Part shown: positions 12,421-25,554 of the stretch, one piece after another | How the letters are laid out: each line of letters begins with the position of its first letter | How positions within the stretch are numbered: the stretch's first letter is position 1 | NCBI GenBank assembly: GCA_027575805.1 | Contig: JANBPU010000008.1 | Coordinates: 162,486-226,485 of the forward strand | DNA from: Mycoemilia scoparia | Lineage: Eukaryota > Kickxellomycota > Kickxellomycetes > Kickxellales > Kickxellaceae | DNA: 64,000 nt | Direction: 5' to 3' | Notes under the pieces: model-generated | The model's database searches: none | The model's input: only the letters and a program-made list of their open reading frames with translations | Told to the model about the DNA's origin: nothing | Translations under genes and position numbers: made by a program

Positions 12421-14698
12421 ATGTCCTCTGCTGATACTTACGCTGTCATGCCTCTAGACTCTTACTCCAGCTTCAAGGTATGTTCTCGCATCTTACTAGT
12501 TATACCATAGCCAGTATGTGTGTCGTTCAATATTAACCAATCAGTCTTCATTTGTTCTTGTCATGCAATAGCCTTTCAAATCCGGCAGTGCTATTAAATC
12601 GCCCCGGCTGATGGATCGCAGAAACATATTCAGGGAAGAACGTGAAGAGCAGCACAAACGCATCTCTATCCACAGCTTGCTAAACGACGATTCAGATGAA
12701 CAAAAATATAACCGCATTGTAAATACTCCCCTCCCCATCCCATCCACTTCAACAGCAAGCCCCGCCTCGTCCTACTCACTTCCTCCACTAATAGATACCG
12801 CTGGCGCCTCTCTCCAGTACCGCCATAACCACCATCAATATTCTCGCAACCGTAATGGCAGTCACCCATATTTCCATCCCTCATCGGCCCACCGCGTTTC
12901 TGAATCAGGCAGACATTCTTCACCAGCCCCATCTGGCTCATGGCCTTCAAGTTCTCCTCAGTACAGACAGCAGACCAGCATTGGCAAATACCGCATGCCA
13001 ACCCCGGGCTCCTCACCCCCAGCCGGTATCAATGCCTCGCCAGTAAACAACGCCAATGGCTCTCTCTCCCGCCCACCCTACTCGCCACCATATTCGGCAC
13101 CAGTCGATATCCCACCTGGCTCTCTTCACGGCCAGCCACAACTCTTCAATCGTGGAGGAAGTTCAAGTCCATCCACTGTGACTGAGTACTCATCTGAGGA
13201 GAAGAAGTCTTTGCTGTTCCCCGAAGCTCTTTTCGCTGTTCTTGAAGATGCCAAAAACTACTCGTGGATCCGCTGGGATCCTGATGGCAAGTCATTCCGC
13301 TTCAACAACTACGACAACTTGCTCGAGGCTCTGACTCGCTATGGAGTCCGTGCACGCATGAAGCCCTCGGTTTCCAAGAACCTTAATGTAAGTATCAAAT
13401 TTCTGGAGTTTTAAATTTTTATCCGTTTACTATATTACTGCCACTGTTTGGCAACTATTTCCATTACTATTGTTACGACTGCTACTGCCCAACCACCCCA
13501 GCCTCTCCCCCATATATTTTTACAACCCAAATCTCAACGGCACACACAAGAGCCTGTCGGATATACTTGTTTGCACTCTTGACGCCTTATTCTCCTCCCT
13601 CCTCTTGTTGAGTCTACCATTTCTTGTATATGTCCATCTCACATGCACATCGCTTCTCATATCCCATTTCAACTGGCTAAGCACTACGAAGCCTATCTAC
13701 TGCCACAATAAACGCCCGCCACTATCATCCATAACTTCTTTTCCCAATACACCGCCATCGAAACATCATCTACTGCTGACAGCCCTCAGAGCCATATGCA
13801 GAACTGTACCATCTACAGTGTGGCTTTACATCTCAGTTTCCGCCAGACATTCTTTTATACTCCCCATTGCTGCTCCATTTTCTCAGGCAAAACAGCCCGC
13901 TTCATTTTATTGTCTTGTAATTTTCGATGAACACCACTTTCCATATTCATAGTTCTGCTCATTCGCCCCACTCTTGTGGTGTGGTGTATTCGGCTAGCAG
14001 TCATCTCCTCTACTGCCACAGACATTATTCTTTACTCCCTTACTTCTCTCGATAACCCTCCATTGTCGTTAAGACTTATTTACTTGAACAAACATACATG
14101 GACACGCCCAATTCTACAGTGTGGGAGAGTTATAGGGAAATTGTTTTCAGCAGTAGTCCAAAGAAGTATTAGTAGTAATGGTTGTTGCTATTTGGCTCCC
14201 TATACTGAGACTTTTACAGTATATCGACATATTAGCCAATGATATACCCCGTACATATTACTAACCCCAGTTTTGTTTTTATTCTGGTGTTCTTAGGACT
14301 ATCAATTCCAGAGACTTAGCGATGCTCGCAAAAGAAAGCGCTCACCCGACAGTGTAATGTGGCATGTTTGGAAGCACCCAGAATTCCAGCGTGACCGCCT
14401 TGACTTGATCAAAAACATGGTTCGCAGAAAGAGCTCTACCGCAACTACGTCCTCTGTTGCTGCCACTGCTCCATTAAGCGCCTCATCTGGCCCATCGGCT
14501 CTCTCATCCCAGAGCCCAACGCCAGCTGCCTCGGTCATGGTGTCTCCTAACCACCATCCCCACCACCATCCATTCGACAACAGTCATCTGTATCGACGTG
14601 GTGCCTCCCCTTCACGAACTGCTGGTCTAACCCGCTCAACGCAAAACAACTACAATCAACATCATCATAGCCTCCAACATCAGCAAATTCACATCTAA
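12421..14698 (+). CDS. HSF-type DNA-binding transcription factor, 3 exons, 424 aa
   Basis: Exons 12421-12477, 12572-13387 and 14297-14698 join in phase 0, giving 424 residues. Exon 1 begins at the first ATG after the TATA box and ends at a GTATGT donor. The heat-shock-factor-type winged helix spans about residues 234-336. It has the pattern FPEALFAVLED, then IRWDPDGKSF, then KNLN, then the intron, then DYQFQRL, and ends WHVWKHPEFQRDRLDLIKNM. The flanks are Ser/Pro/His-rich and look disordered; a His-rich tail follows residue 360. I see no clear coiled-coil HR-A/B trimerisation region, so Hsf1 orthology is doubtful. An Sfl1-, Mga1- or Skn7-like regulator is equally possible. The usual recognition-helix motif FSSFVRQLN is replaced by MKPSVSKNLN, so its target site may differ from the heat-shock element. 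Intron 2 is 909 bp and has no convincing gene in it. Confidence 0.85.
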
Positions 14699-15102
14699 CT
14701 TATTTTAGCATCCTCTCCACTGGATAGCACTCGTATATTAAATTTGCAAATATCGCCAGCTTATCCTTATCCGATTTGTTAAGGCCTCTTAATATTTTAT
14801 CATTCACCCCAATACCCTCTTCTCTATTCACTTCGCTTTGTATGTATCCCTTTCTACTATAATACCTTATTCTTGCCGCCACGCCACCCGCCCTTCTATA
14901 CCTGACTATCCAGTAGAGATGACTGAGCTTTTTTTGAAAATATTTCTCAACTAAATAGCTTCCCTTTTCAATTATATCTTTAGTTTATATTTCTTTTTTA
15001 TGGTCAACTTTTATTGATTTTTGTACTATTAAACTTTCTAATCACAAAAGCAAATATCTTTATACTTGAAGGAATGATCCAACATTAAGCTAGAAGCGCA
15101 TA

Positions 15103-15190
15103 TGGGTAGTTATTTTTGAAGGGCTATAGAGTCACTCATTTGGCAGGGATTGCCCCTATAACCATTCTTCACTTCAAAAATTATGATCCA
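15103..15190. mobile_element. family-A MITE, short internal-deletion form (88 bp)
   Basis: It has intact inverted ends, TGGGTAGTTATTTTTGAAGG and CTTCAAAAATTATGATCCA, with TA on each side (15101-15102 and 15191-15192). The interior is shorter than in other copies but keeps GATTGCCCCTATAA. It lies about 400 bp downstream of the HSF-type gene. Confidence 0.8.
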
Positions 15191-16544
15191 TATCTTTTAT
15201 AAACATCATCGCTGTTATACTTATCCCAAAGACTTGCTTATTTCATGTGGCGCCATTTTAAATTTTTTTATCATGTTTTTACGAACCGAGTGTGTGTTTG
15301 TATGTGTGTGTCTCCTGGCATTCAGGAATCTAGTTTTCTTCGCCATCCCTATCTTTTGTTCTACATTAATTTTTATTTAAATAAATATGGTCAGGCGTTT
15401 CTTATCAATCTTTTTCAGAAATATATACGCCATAATATGGCAACAATTTCTTTTTTGGTCAATCGCCTTATCGATTCAGGCGTATCTGTTAAAATAATCC
15501 ATACATATCTTCTAGCTATACTGTACTATCAATGTGTATACTTGAATGTATTCATCTTTATTTTTAATTTTAATTAAACTACTTTTATTTTCAGCTTGGA
15601 TGCCGATAATTGGATATTCCTTTAAGAAAAATATCAATATTATTGTATATAACCAAAGTTATATAAGTTGGCTTGAAGGCGGTCACCACTACCAAGGTCT
15701 CTACTGTCTTAATAGTTATACCAATTGATAATATTGTCCATTAGCGATTTTTTACATTTGGTATTTTACACATTTGTAAAAATGATGTTGATAATCACTA
15801 CTACTACTGCTGCTGCTGCTGCTGCTTCTGTTACTACCTCTATTACTATTATTTGGCTGGCAAACATTGACTGACTGGTATAATAATGGCCTTGTGAAAC
15901 TATAAATCTATTATTTCTATATATAAAACCCATGGGCTTTCAGAACACACTTTTATGCACACACATGACAGTCGCATGTGGTGCCAATTGGAATCATCCT
16001 TCGGCGTAAAAAACACACCAACAAACAGCATCTCCATTTATGCGATGCTGTGTTTAATGAAAACTCGAGACTAAATATAACCATAAGATAAAAGTGTAGA
16101 AAGACAAAGAGATTTGCAATACAGAAGGGATGGTGGTGCATCGTCTAGTATTGTTGTTTCTTCCCAACAGCCATTACAATTATTACATAAATTAAATATC
16201 TTTTTCCTTATTATATTGCATAGAGTTCCGAGAACAGCTTTCCTGCTCTTCTAGGTTACATATCAAGTGAAAAAGGCCATAAGGGAAAGCCAGCAACCAC
16301 AACCATAGGGGCCACAACGACGAAATAGGTACAAGTTGATTGTGCTGTGCCATTTTGGCAGAATAATTATTGTCTATCATCACCGGTTTGCGTATGTTAT
16401 CTGACTCGCTCCTCCTCTTGCTACAATTCAAGCTGTAGCTGGCTGGTTAGCTAGCCACCATTCACTGTTATAAACATGCATAAATTTAGAGATTTTGTTT
16501 AGAACGAGTGAGCGTGGGAGTTTTTCTCAAAGATAAACGCGTAA

Positions 16545-16720
16545 TAAATTGCAGACTCTCCATCAAAAGGGAACAGACCGATACCCCTCTCATTCATGCA
16601 TTCCCTGTATAGCCACCACAAAGGCAGCAGGCCTTGCACTTTAGCTGTAGCATGGTGGATTATTAGCCAAAATCCAAGGAAAATTATTCTTGTGCCATTT
16701 TGAAGAAGATTCGACAAAAT
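16545..16720. mobile_element. family-B short dispersed repeat
   Basis: Blocks CATCAAAAGGGAACAGACCG, GCATTCCCTGTATAGCC, CACTTTAGCTGTAG and TTATTAGCCAAAATCCAAGG follow the order seen in the other family-B copies. The termini are approximate. Confidence 0.6.
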
Positions 16721-18040
16721 GCTGACCATTGATTGACTCAGCAAAGTAGTGGAAATTGTGGAGAGTGAGAGTGGGAAAGTGCGATGGTGTGGCTATCTTT
16801 CTTACTTACTTACTTACTTATGTTAATATTACTGTCGTTGCTAATGTTATTATGACAAAAAAAACATGTGGTTTTATTTTATTTTAGGAAAAGCCAAGTT
16901 ATGGACCAAACCGAATAAATAAGTAGGAAGACAAGTATACACTATAAAGAGAAGTTATAACATTCGGTTCTTGCTTTATAATACACCTCATATGTCCTAT
17001 TTTGTCTACCATGAAGTCAAGTTCGACTGCTTATCTAATATGTGAAACTGCATTATCTCTTTTTATCCATATGCTTATTGTTGCTATCATCCATAAAATG
17101 TACAACAATTGGGGCTTTAGCCATAAATGATTCCATTCCAAAAAAGTAAAGTCGTTGGAGACACGTATATCAATATGGTATTTGATAGAGCGAAAATATG
17201 ACAAATCGTTGAAAGGCTTGTGGATTGTGACATATTTGAAAAAATAGCTCTTAAAATGCTCAACAGTCGAGCAGCAGGAGGAGGAGAAGGAGGAGTATGA
17301 TAAATCTATTTGGAGTGATTTATTGAACAAACAATTGAAAGTGTTGTGTGTGTGTATGTGTATAGAAGAAATGTACTAGTATGTATTAGCTATTGAAAAG
17401 CATCTATACAAATTCTTTCAAAGTGTATCACTCTATAATTTGCTTTAATTGTTCGATCGTAAATTTCGTTTACATAGTATATTTATTACTCCCACACATA
17501 ATCCACGCACGCTCATAGTTGTTATGTTTTTGCTATACCACTGTTATAGGTTTGGTCACTACAGCAACAGCGGCAGAAGCCTGTTTTATGGCTGCTGTAA
17601 TAAATACAAACGTAACTTATTACCATTTTTGTAATTTATGCATATCTCAATTTACTTTTCTCTTTAATTGTCTCTGGTTTGCCAAACACCGAGGTTTATA
17701 TTTCTTTTATCAATTTGATTTTGGAATAATAGGAAAAGAGACAGAGGAGAGAGATGAGATGAAATCAAATTGGAACATTCAATATTGATTCAACCTTAGC
17801 AACAGCAACCACTTATAAATTTATTTTAAATCATAAATTCTTATATTTATCTCCAGCGTATAGATGTACATTTACGCACATATATACGTATATACTTTAA
17901 GGTTTCTGTTTTGGCTATCAGCACTCCCCAGTATGTAGAGAGATACGCAAAAAGATATTCTTATTATTAATGCAATTCTGCTTCAAGTGGCAAAAGAAAA
18001 GAGTGTTTGAGAATTTGAATATTATATATATATATATATA

Positions 18041-18156
18041 TGGATCATAATTTATGAAGGGTGACTTTTGGTGGCCACCGATTATAGGGGCAACCACAGC
18101 TAAATGTGATATCAACATTTGTTAGTAAATGGTCACCCTTCAAAAATAACTACCCA
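18041..18156. mobile_element. family-A MITE, complete (116 bp)
   Basis: It is inserted at the end of a TA dinucleotide run. The left end is TGGATCATAATTTATGAAGG and the right end is CCTTCAAAAATAACTACCCA, followed by TA. The interior is subfamily I (GATTATAGGGGCAACCACAG, ATTTGTTAGTAAATGGTCAC). Confidence 0.85.
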
Positions 18157-18655
18157 TATAAACACCAAAATTACATTTAGTAGAACATTGCTCTGCCTTT
18201 TGCTGTGTATTCACATGATCGTCATCGCTAGGATAGTAGTAGGATAACAAAACAAGGTGTGCACTTGTTATATCAAAATATTGTTTCCTTGAATCTTTTA
18301 GCCAAGTGTAAACAAATGGAATAATGTGCTCATGTGAACAATTGTGTTAGAATGTCGATTTCATTGTCTATAGTTGGGAATAGAAGAAGCTGAGAGACGG
18401 AGTGAGTGGTTTTGTCATATTTAGGCATATTATTGGTGATAATAGTGATAGTCAAAAGCAATAGTAAATCCTTGAACAACCATGAATCCAAATTCGATAG
18501 GCGCGTGGTGCATATATAGAGAAAGATCTTGGTGGCTAAGCACGGCTTAATATCCAAGTGCATTATCCAGTAGTGATAAATAATATATACCAAATCTATC
18601 TTTTTATTATTGGTATTATTATTATTATAAATATTATAATACATTTGGGTGGTTA

Positions 18656-18761
18656 TTTTTGAAGGGCGACCATTTACTAACAGATAGTGATCACCAATTT
18701 GGCTGTGTTTGCCCCTATAATCGCAGGCCACCAAAAGTCACCCTTCAAAAATTATGATCCA
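18656..18761. mobile_element. family-A MITE, complete (106 bp), TT-flanked
   Basis: The left end is TGGGTGGTTATTTTTGAAGG and the right end is CCTTCAAAAATTATGATCCA. The bordering dinucleotide is TT on both sides (18654-18655 and 18762-18763), where most copies have TA. It lies only 500 bp from the previous copy and in the opposite orientation. Confidence 0.8.
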
Positions 18762-21700
18762 TTTATGCTATATTTATAAAACAGTTATATGGTAGTATTA
18801 GTAGTAGCAGTAGTATTTTTAACAATAGCGGCGATCAATGTCTTGATAATTGAGAAAAAAAATAAAGCCAATATACACGCAAACCGCTGTATTAGAAAAT
18901 GGATCACCCGTATGAACTATAACCACAAAAATAATATCATGTCATAATACCAGGTTTCATAGTGAGTTTTAATTGACAATTCCTTTGAGTGAGATGGAAT
19001 GGCATCGTGACAGCTATTAGCGCTATCTTGCTCTCCTCTTCATCATCAACATTATCATTATCGTTATCATCAGGGATGCATCGAGTCAATTTATCGGTAC
19101 TCAATAGCATCACTTGATTGCTTGCTTTATTTTTTTTACCCTAGATGCTTATTATTTTGTATTTTATAAAATGGGGTTTGGCTACAATAATCGGAGTAAC
19201 AATGTAATAAAGGGCAGGCCTATAGTATTTTAATTCTTATTGTTTAAGGATAAATTGACACATATATTTATTTATGTCTATAAATGATAACAATTAAAGT
19301 GGAGATAACGCAAGAATCAGCATTTGATTTGGTTTCTATGGCCTGATTGCCTTTGTTCTTGCACATAGCCAAGATTCGATTGGATTATAATTGTATAATC
19401 ACTATGATATTGTATATCTTATTCTATAAACATTGTTGTTGTATTAACGAATTGTTTGCATTTCTTTATGAACTTTAAGGTAATACTAGGTCTGATAAGC
19501 CAAATGGCTATTGCTGCTTAGCAATCTAGGCCAAACATCGGGGTGAAGCACTTATCATTATGACACCATTTCCCTGAAGATCTATATGAAATGCCAGCTT
19601 ATGTTTTTGATCACAGTAAGTTAAGCCCGAATATAAAAACGCAACTTTGTGATATTATGATCCGATTGGATCAAGCCACTAAATTTGAATTTGTGACCAA
19701 GTGATTAATCAAGAATTGGTTTGATAAATGTTCCTATATGATATATGTAGGTATGTGTAATTTAGAATAAGTTCGGTACTTTGATCACAGAGTCAAGTGA
19801 CAATGCTATTTATCGTGAATTTGCTGTTCACCAAGAGTTATAACAAGCTGCTAATAAAGAGATAGTGGGACAAAGAGAAAATTCTTTGATCGGATATGCG
19901 TGTATACTTACTACACAGTGTTAAGCTGCCATGGTCTCATCTTTCAAAATAAAAAAGTATAAACAGAAGGGCATATATACCTGCATTAATTGCCGCACAC
20001 AGATGTAGAGTATGATAAATAAATAAGCTTGATACGCTCAGATTAGATACACCTTTGCCTGGTGGTAATGTAAATGTTTTAAATGTACGTATGTATGCAA
20101 ATTTAGTTCTCAAAAGGTTTACCATTGGAATACATGCTTCATCTTTATTATCACAAAAAGAATCTATTTAAAGGCTTTTATAGTATTGATTTTTTCATTG
20201 GCTGGATGGATAAAATAAATCTCTTGCATGCTATTATTATTATTATTCTATAAAGATGTCAGGAAAAGAATGATTATAATATATTTAAGCCACTAGTTTC
20301 TGTGTAGAGTATTAAAAGATGGACAAACAGCACACACACACACATATAAGGTTATGTAGTGGGAAAATTATCATCAACCAACTGCCGAAGAGTGACTCCT
20401 AATGGCGTTTTACCTCTTCACACACATTTGCTCTCTCACTATTGAAGCTTCGCCACAATAATATAGAAAAATGATTGATACCAAGCCGAGAAATTAAATA
20501 AGCGAAAAAGAATTCCATAAAGTGGTATGCACACACTGATATTCATACACAATCTAACCTTCGCTTTATCCCTTGTTAGTGAGTATGTGATAGTGTTAAC
20601 TAAGAAGCAGTGGGATTATAGCTTACAGTTCCATGTTGACTGAGGCCAAGCGGATATGACCACCACACTGTCCAATAAGAGACAACCTCGGATGTAGTGT
20701 TAATAAACCATGCAGAATTTACAAACCAATGGTCATCATAACTTTGATGGCTTTTGAGTTTATTGATGTCGTTATAAAAATATTCAGCGTATTCTTAAAT
20801 TTGTGTTTGTGTGTAGGCTCATGTGCTTTTTCCTGGACCGCAGCAACAACATTGCTACTATTCTTGCCACCACATACACGGGCACAACAGTTCCAAAGCT
20901 AATCATTAAATAAACCGAATTTATTGTTAATGGCTGCTGCCAAACATCACACCACCACCTGGCTGCAAATACTACACAACAAGTTATTGGCTATTAGCTA
21001 ATTATTATTATCATTATTAAAAAGGCACACAGCTTCATAACATGCTGCATATACTTTAATCTCTTTTTATTTATTAGGTCGGTCATCTCAGCTTTACATT
21101 TCTTTAACAGCCAAGACACACATCATTACAAAACACAGAAAATCCAGCATCATTACTAACTCCTATCTGTGTATAAATTTACCATTGGCTGGCCACAAAG
21201 TCACACATCACAATATAATAAATGATATAATAGCGAATGCAGATTTATACAAAGAAGTCATCTGCAAACATCTGCCGAGCCACACGAGATGTTTGAGCTC
21301 CCCAATTAGCAGTAATAGTAACAATAGTGCGCTGCTGTCCGTTCTTAGCATCGTCATTTCTTTTTTCCAATGACATACACACACACACAGATATATATTT
21401 TTTCATATATTTTTTCCATTTGGTTAAATCTGTTTTTCTGCGTAGACAGAACTGTGCCTGTGACCATTTAATTGATTTATTAATGAAGATGCATGTGTCA
21501 AGGACAAATAAAACTAAGTAAAGGTCTGTGAACACATCATGTACCAATAATTAGAATTTTATTGTTGCAGCAGGCTGTGGTGGTGGTATTGCTATCTTAA
21601 CTGTTTAGGCCTGCTAATGAGCTCACACCCAGGAAATGTAAAAAAACCTGCGCGGGATGGCTGAAAAAAGAACAATCAAGTCACCACACCAGAAAAAGAA

Positions 21701-23381
21701 AGACCTTTATGATTTTGTGTTTCTAATAATGGAAATACAGGTCCTCTCCAACATGCTGAGCCAATTATATGGTCACTTTCAGAACTATAATGCAACGCCC
21801 GCATAGTCATACAAACTAGGCTCACCACCACCATGTCAAGAAGGAAGAGTGAGGAAAAAGAATGCAGGATGCAATGTGATTTGGTTTACGGCAAAACTCC
21901 CAATACCAAGACAAAGAAAAAGCCCTTGTCATATGAGGAGCCATACTTGCTACGATAATTGGCGTGTAACAATAGTAGCAATGACAACCACAGGCTGCCA
22001 AATTTGAACTTTCTCCCTATATTTCCAGCTCTGAGTTCCAATTCTGGGTACAAACGCACCAATCACGTCCACACAGACTCAGAAGACCTTGCCTTATTTT
22101 TATACCTGTTAATTTGTGACTATATCAACATGCTTTATAAAAGAAAGTTCTTGTAAAATGGCATTGTAAATTATGAAGATTGCTCTCTCTCTTTTTTTCT
22201 GGACCCAGGCACGCACACACACAAATACATACCCATATAGACCATCACAGACAATTTCTGCCAAGATGCAGAGGCGGAACTTGATTATTTCGGTTCCTTT
22301 TTCCCTGTGTTGATCTAACTATTGATAGCTAAAACTCTGATGCATCAGATGCAGAATTGTATCCGCTCTCAGTCGGCTAAACTGTACCCTTTGGGTCACT
22401 GGCCATATTCCTTTTTTATTTCTCCACCGAATTTTATGAGAGAGGGGTTTAATTAATTCAAATCCGCAGTAATGTCCTTCTCTCACTCATAGGTACAGTT
22501 TCGAATACCGCAAATAGTCTATGTCTACACGAGATGATAGAAGCCTCGTGCTTTACCAAATAATATATCAATTTATTTGCTTAATATGATAGATTTACGC
22601 TACTTCGTCATTTTTAGAATCAATGTTATTATCATAGCCATTGTTATAACTATAATAATTATGATAGTTATTATTATTGTTATTATTATTACCGCCATCA
22701 CTTGAACACTATATTAATGTATTTGTATTCTGACATTTCTTTTTCTGCATCTCTAACAATGTTGACACCTTTAACGTAGTCACATGCCAACCATGGCGTT
22801 TTTTAAAGAAGCGAGACTGTGTAGGTAGCTCAAGTGGTGGCTGCTGTACTTCTGGCCCGATTACCTGCACAAGAAATCTTGGCTGAGTGCATTAGACCAT
22901 GTGAACTTTTGTATATATAAACCACTTTCTTGGCTATATAAAACAAAACAAAGCCATGTGTATTATACCAGCCTATAAATGGACAGGCAGCTCCAAAATG
23001 CCTCTCTACCATTACCAACCATCGCAGCAACGGCAATATTACAGTTGTTTCGGATATTTGAGAAGCGTCAAAGATCCGATAGCCAGCATGATGGATCCGA
23101 AACGTGCCAAGCCCTTATATGTACAGCGTATGGTTTTAGCCAAAAAGGTCACCAATTTGTTTAAAAAAGTACTCATCTATTGTTTTTTTGCTGATGCTGA
23201 TTTATTTTGTCCTGTTTTGGTGCTGGATTTTTTCTGGAAGTGAAATGACGATTCTGTGGATGAGAAATTGTTCGGGGTGTTTTTGTACCCTAATCCTCTC
23301 TCTCTCTCTCTCTCACTTCCACCCAATCGCTTTTTCATCCTTTTCTTTATTCGTATAATAATCCACAATCATTTTTCCATA

Positions 23382-23496
23382 TGGGTGATGGTTTTTGAAG
23401 GGAACCTTTTGGTTGTTAACGATTATAGGAGCAGCCACAGCCAAATGAGCGATGGTCATTTGTTAGTAAATGGTCACCCTTCAAAATCACCGCCTA
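23382..23496. mobile_element. family-A MITE, complete (115 bp)
   Basis: The left end is TGGGTGATGGTTTTTGAAGG and the right end is CCTTCAAAATCACCGCCTA, flanked by TA on both sides. The two termini carry compensating changes relative to other copies (ATGGT opposite CACCG), so the hairpin is partly preserved. The interior is subfamily I. Confidence 0.75.
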
Positions 23497-23829
23497 TATG
23501 GTGCAAATTTGTGGAGTGTACGTCAAAAAAATACCAATAGCTAGTAAGCCGACGGGCCATCAAATCTGGTTATGGATGGTGATAATTCATGCAATGCCTT
23601 TCGGAAGAACTATAAATAGCTTGGATTTCACACGCCAATGTTTTTTTCGGGATTTGGTGTGGCGTATTTATTTTCAATCTCCACAAACCACATTATGTTA
23701 AATAATAGGAAGTATTGTTGTCGCACTTCGCCACTACACTATTACTGGTGCTACTACTTCTACTACTGTTGCTACTGATATCTTTGATAGGTTTTGCAAT
23801 CACAACAATAGGAAAATGCTCTTTATCAC

Positions 23830-23862
23830 TACCACTACCACCACCACCACCACCACCACCAC
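23830..23862. repeat. (CCA)n microsatellite
   Basis: Around ten CAC/CCA triplets between a CTA-rich and a CTG-rich stretch. The open frames over it on both strands are simple-repeat artefacts. Confidence 0.85.
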
Positions 23863-23916
23863 AACTACTATTGCTGTCGCTTCTAATAAAGGCAAATAGA
23901 TCAAACCTCAAAGATA

Positions 23917-24050
23917 AGGGTGGTTGTTTTTGAAGGGGTAAATGTGTACTTTACATGACAATGCATTTATCAATGATAATATAGGTTGACCAATATACAT
24001 AGCGAAATTGGTCTAGTAATAAAAATTAGTCCTTCAAAAATAATGATACA
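23917..24050. mobile_element. family-A MITE, subfamily II (134 bp)
   Basis: The left end is AGGGTGGTTGTTTTTGAAGG and the right end is CCTTCAAAAATAATGATACA, with TA at 23915-23916 and 24051-24052. The interior differs from subfamily I. It contains ATAGGTTGACCAATATACAT and AAATTAGTCCTTC, shared with the copies at 26976 and 41529. Confidence 0.75.
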
Positions 24051-24884
24051 TAATCTCCAGAGGGAATATTAATGTTTAGATTTACATGTTGATTTGCAAT
24101 TGTATGTTAAATGTGGCTGTATTCTATAGTTTCAATAGTATTTTGAATACTTTTTTTGACCTTTTCTGTTCTGTTGCTGTTGGTGGTGCTGATATTATAA
24201 ATTGGTATTTTCATGGTTTGTTGACCAAAAAGTAAAAGTATGCATATGGCCGATGTAACAAAAACATACTTTGGTGTTCATTTCTCCAATACTTCTTGAG
24301 ATGTAGTTATAAAAGAATGAATAAAGCCTGATTCTTTTTATAGAAATGATTGAAAAGCACACATGTGGCTCTTAATGTTATTGTCAGGCTCAATAAAATA
24401 ACCATTGAAGCAAACTTAACAAAGAACTGAATTACAGTCTGTACAGTAAAGTAATTGGTATTCAAGTCGCATGTTGGAAAAGAGTCAGATTGCATTTCTA
24501 TAAGGCTTGACTTATATTTTTGATATTGATCAATAGCGTCTATACCATTAAGTTTCAAAAGTATGTATCGTATAGAGCTATACTTGTAGTCTTGACTCTG
24601 CTAGCCAAAGCACCTTGCTCTCAAGACATGCATGGAAGTACTATATACAAGTCTATAGTATATACCACTGGTATCAACGCTGGAGCTTCCAATTGAAAAT
24701 TGACTTGTCTATAACATCTTGGTATTGACTTTATAAATATATATAACATTTGTTCAAATCCTACTGTCGTTAATGCTAATAACTAGTTCTTTTCACTTTT
24801 TCCTCTTTCTCTCTCTTTCCCTATACTTGCACCTTTTTCCTTTCCTTATTAAAATCTCTCGTATAAGTTACAGGGAATATCGCA

Positions 24885-25256
24885 ATGGAACTTAACGAGA
24901 ACATGGTTGCGACATTGTTGAAGCAAGCAAATGCAGCATCTACACGCCGTCGTAATGGAAACATGAATCCACGGCCGTATTTTAAAAACCCAATTCTTAT
25001 TTCGTCTCTTAAAGGTCCAAAACCAATCCCTATGGATAATCTCATGTGGAAGAGTAGACGCACCAACTTTCCAAGTCATTTGAATATCAAAAACGTACAA
25101 TCCATGGGCGGAGAAGGAGAAGGAGAAGAAAGCGAGGATGCTGAGGATGACGACCCGATAATTTCCGTTGTTATTGGATATGGCGAGGGAATTAAAACTC
25201 CTATATTATATTCAAATAATGGATATGCTGCAGCTCCACATATAATTGAAGTATAG
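24885..25256 (+). CDS. small acidic hypothetical protein, 123 aa
   Basis: An ATG-initiated frame of 123 codons that I do not recognise. The N-terminal half is basic and Asn/Pro-rich (AASTRRRNGNMNPRPYFKNP). It is followed by a Gly/Glu/Asp-rich linker (residues about 90-108) and a short C-terminal segment with IISVVIGYGEG. There is no signal peptide or membrane segment. A pyrimidine tract and an AG lie just upstream (GTTACAG|GG), so the ATG could lie in the second exon of a longer gene. An in-frame TAA sits at about 24863, just upstream. The codon pattern looks coding, but only homologues would settle it. Its end faces the chitin-binding gene on the other strand, 298 bp away. Confidence 0.5.
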   Translation: MELNENMVATLLKQANAASTRRRNGNMNPRPYFKNPILISSLKGPKPIPMDNLMWKSRRTNFPSHLNIKNVQSMGGEGEGEESEDAEDDDPIISVVIGYGEGIKTPILYSNNGYAAAPHIIEV

Positions 25257-25554
25257 GCATTATGAATTTATTAGTTTATACAACAGATATCCACGCCCAC
25301 AGCAATATTAACCCAAAATTTATTACACACACATATATATATAATATATATATATATATATTGCATCAGGTTTCAACATATTTCTTATTCACAAACATTC
25401 TTATTACTTTGTTATTGCATTTTTATTTAATAAATATTCTTAAATGAAGTGAAATAAAGTCATTTAGTGATAGATGAAACCACAAATGAATCAAAATTTA
25501 CAAAATAATCTTACTACAGGTCATTCCGAACGCGCTCAAGTATTGTTGAACTCG

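Larger units (their letters stand above)
14699..24840. other. gene-poor spacer with repeats
   Basis: I can support no gene in these 10 kb. Frames such as 22956-23243 (+, 95 codons) and 18330-18734 (-, 134 codons) have no recognisable domain, and the second overlaps a MITE. The content is AT-rich, with GCT repeats near 15816-15835, TTAC near 16801-16819, TA runs near 18028, CT near 23298 and CCA at about 23830-23862. Five family-A elements and one family-B element lie here. Confidence 0.6.

Noticed and set aside
13470..13952. 160-codon plus-strand frame between exons 2 and 3 of the HSF-type gene.
   Set aside because: It lies within the 909-bp intron, has no domain, and reads as CT-rich intronic sequence.
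22956..23243. 95-codon plus-strand frame with a basic central part.
   Set aside because: No recognisable family, competing frames on both strands, and it runs into repeat-rich sequence. I could not support it as a gene.
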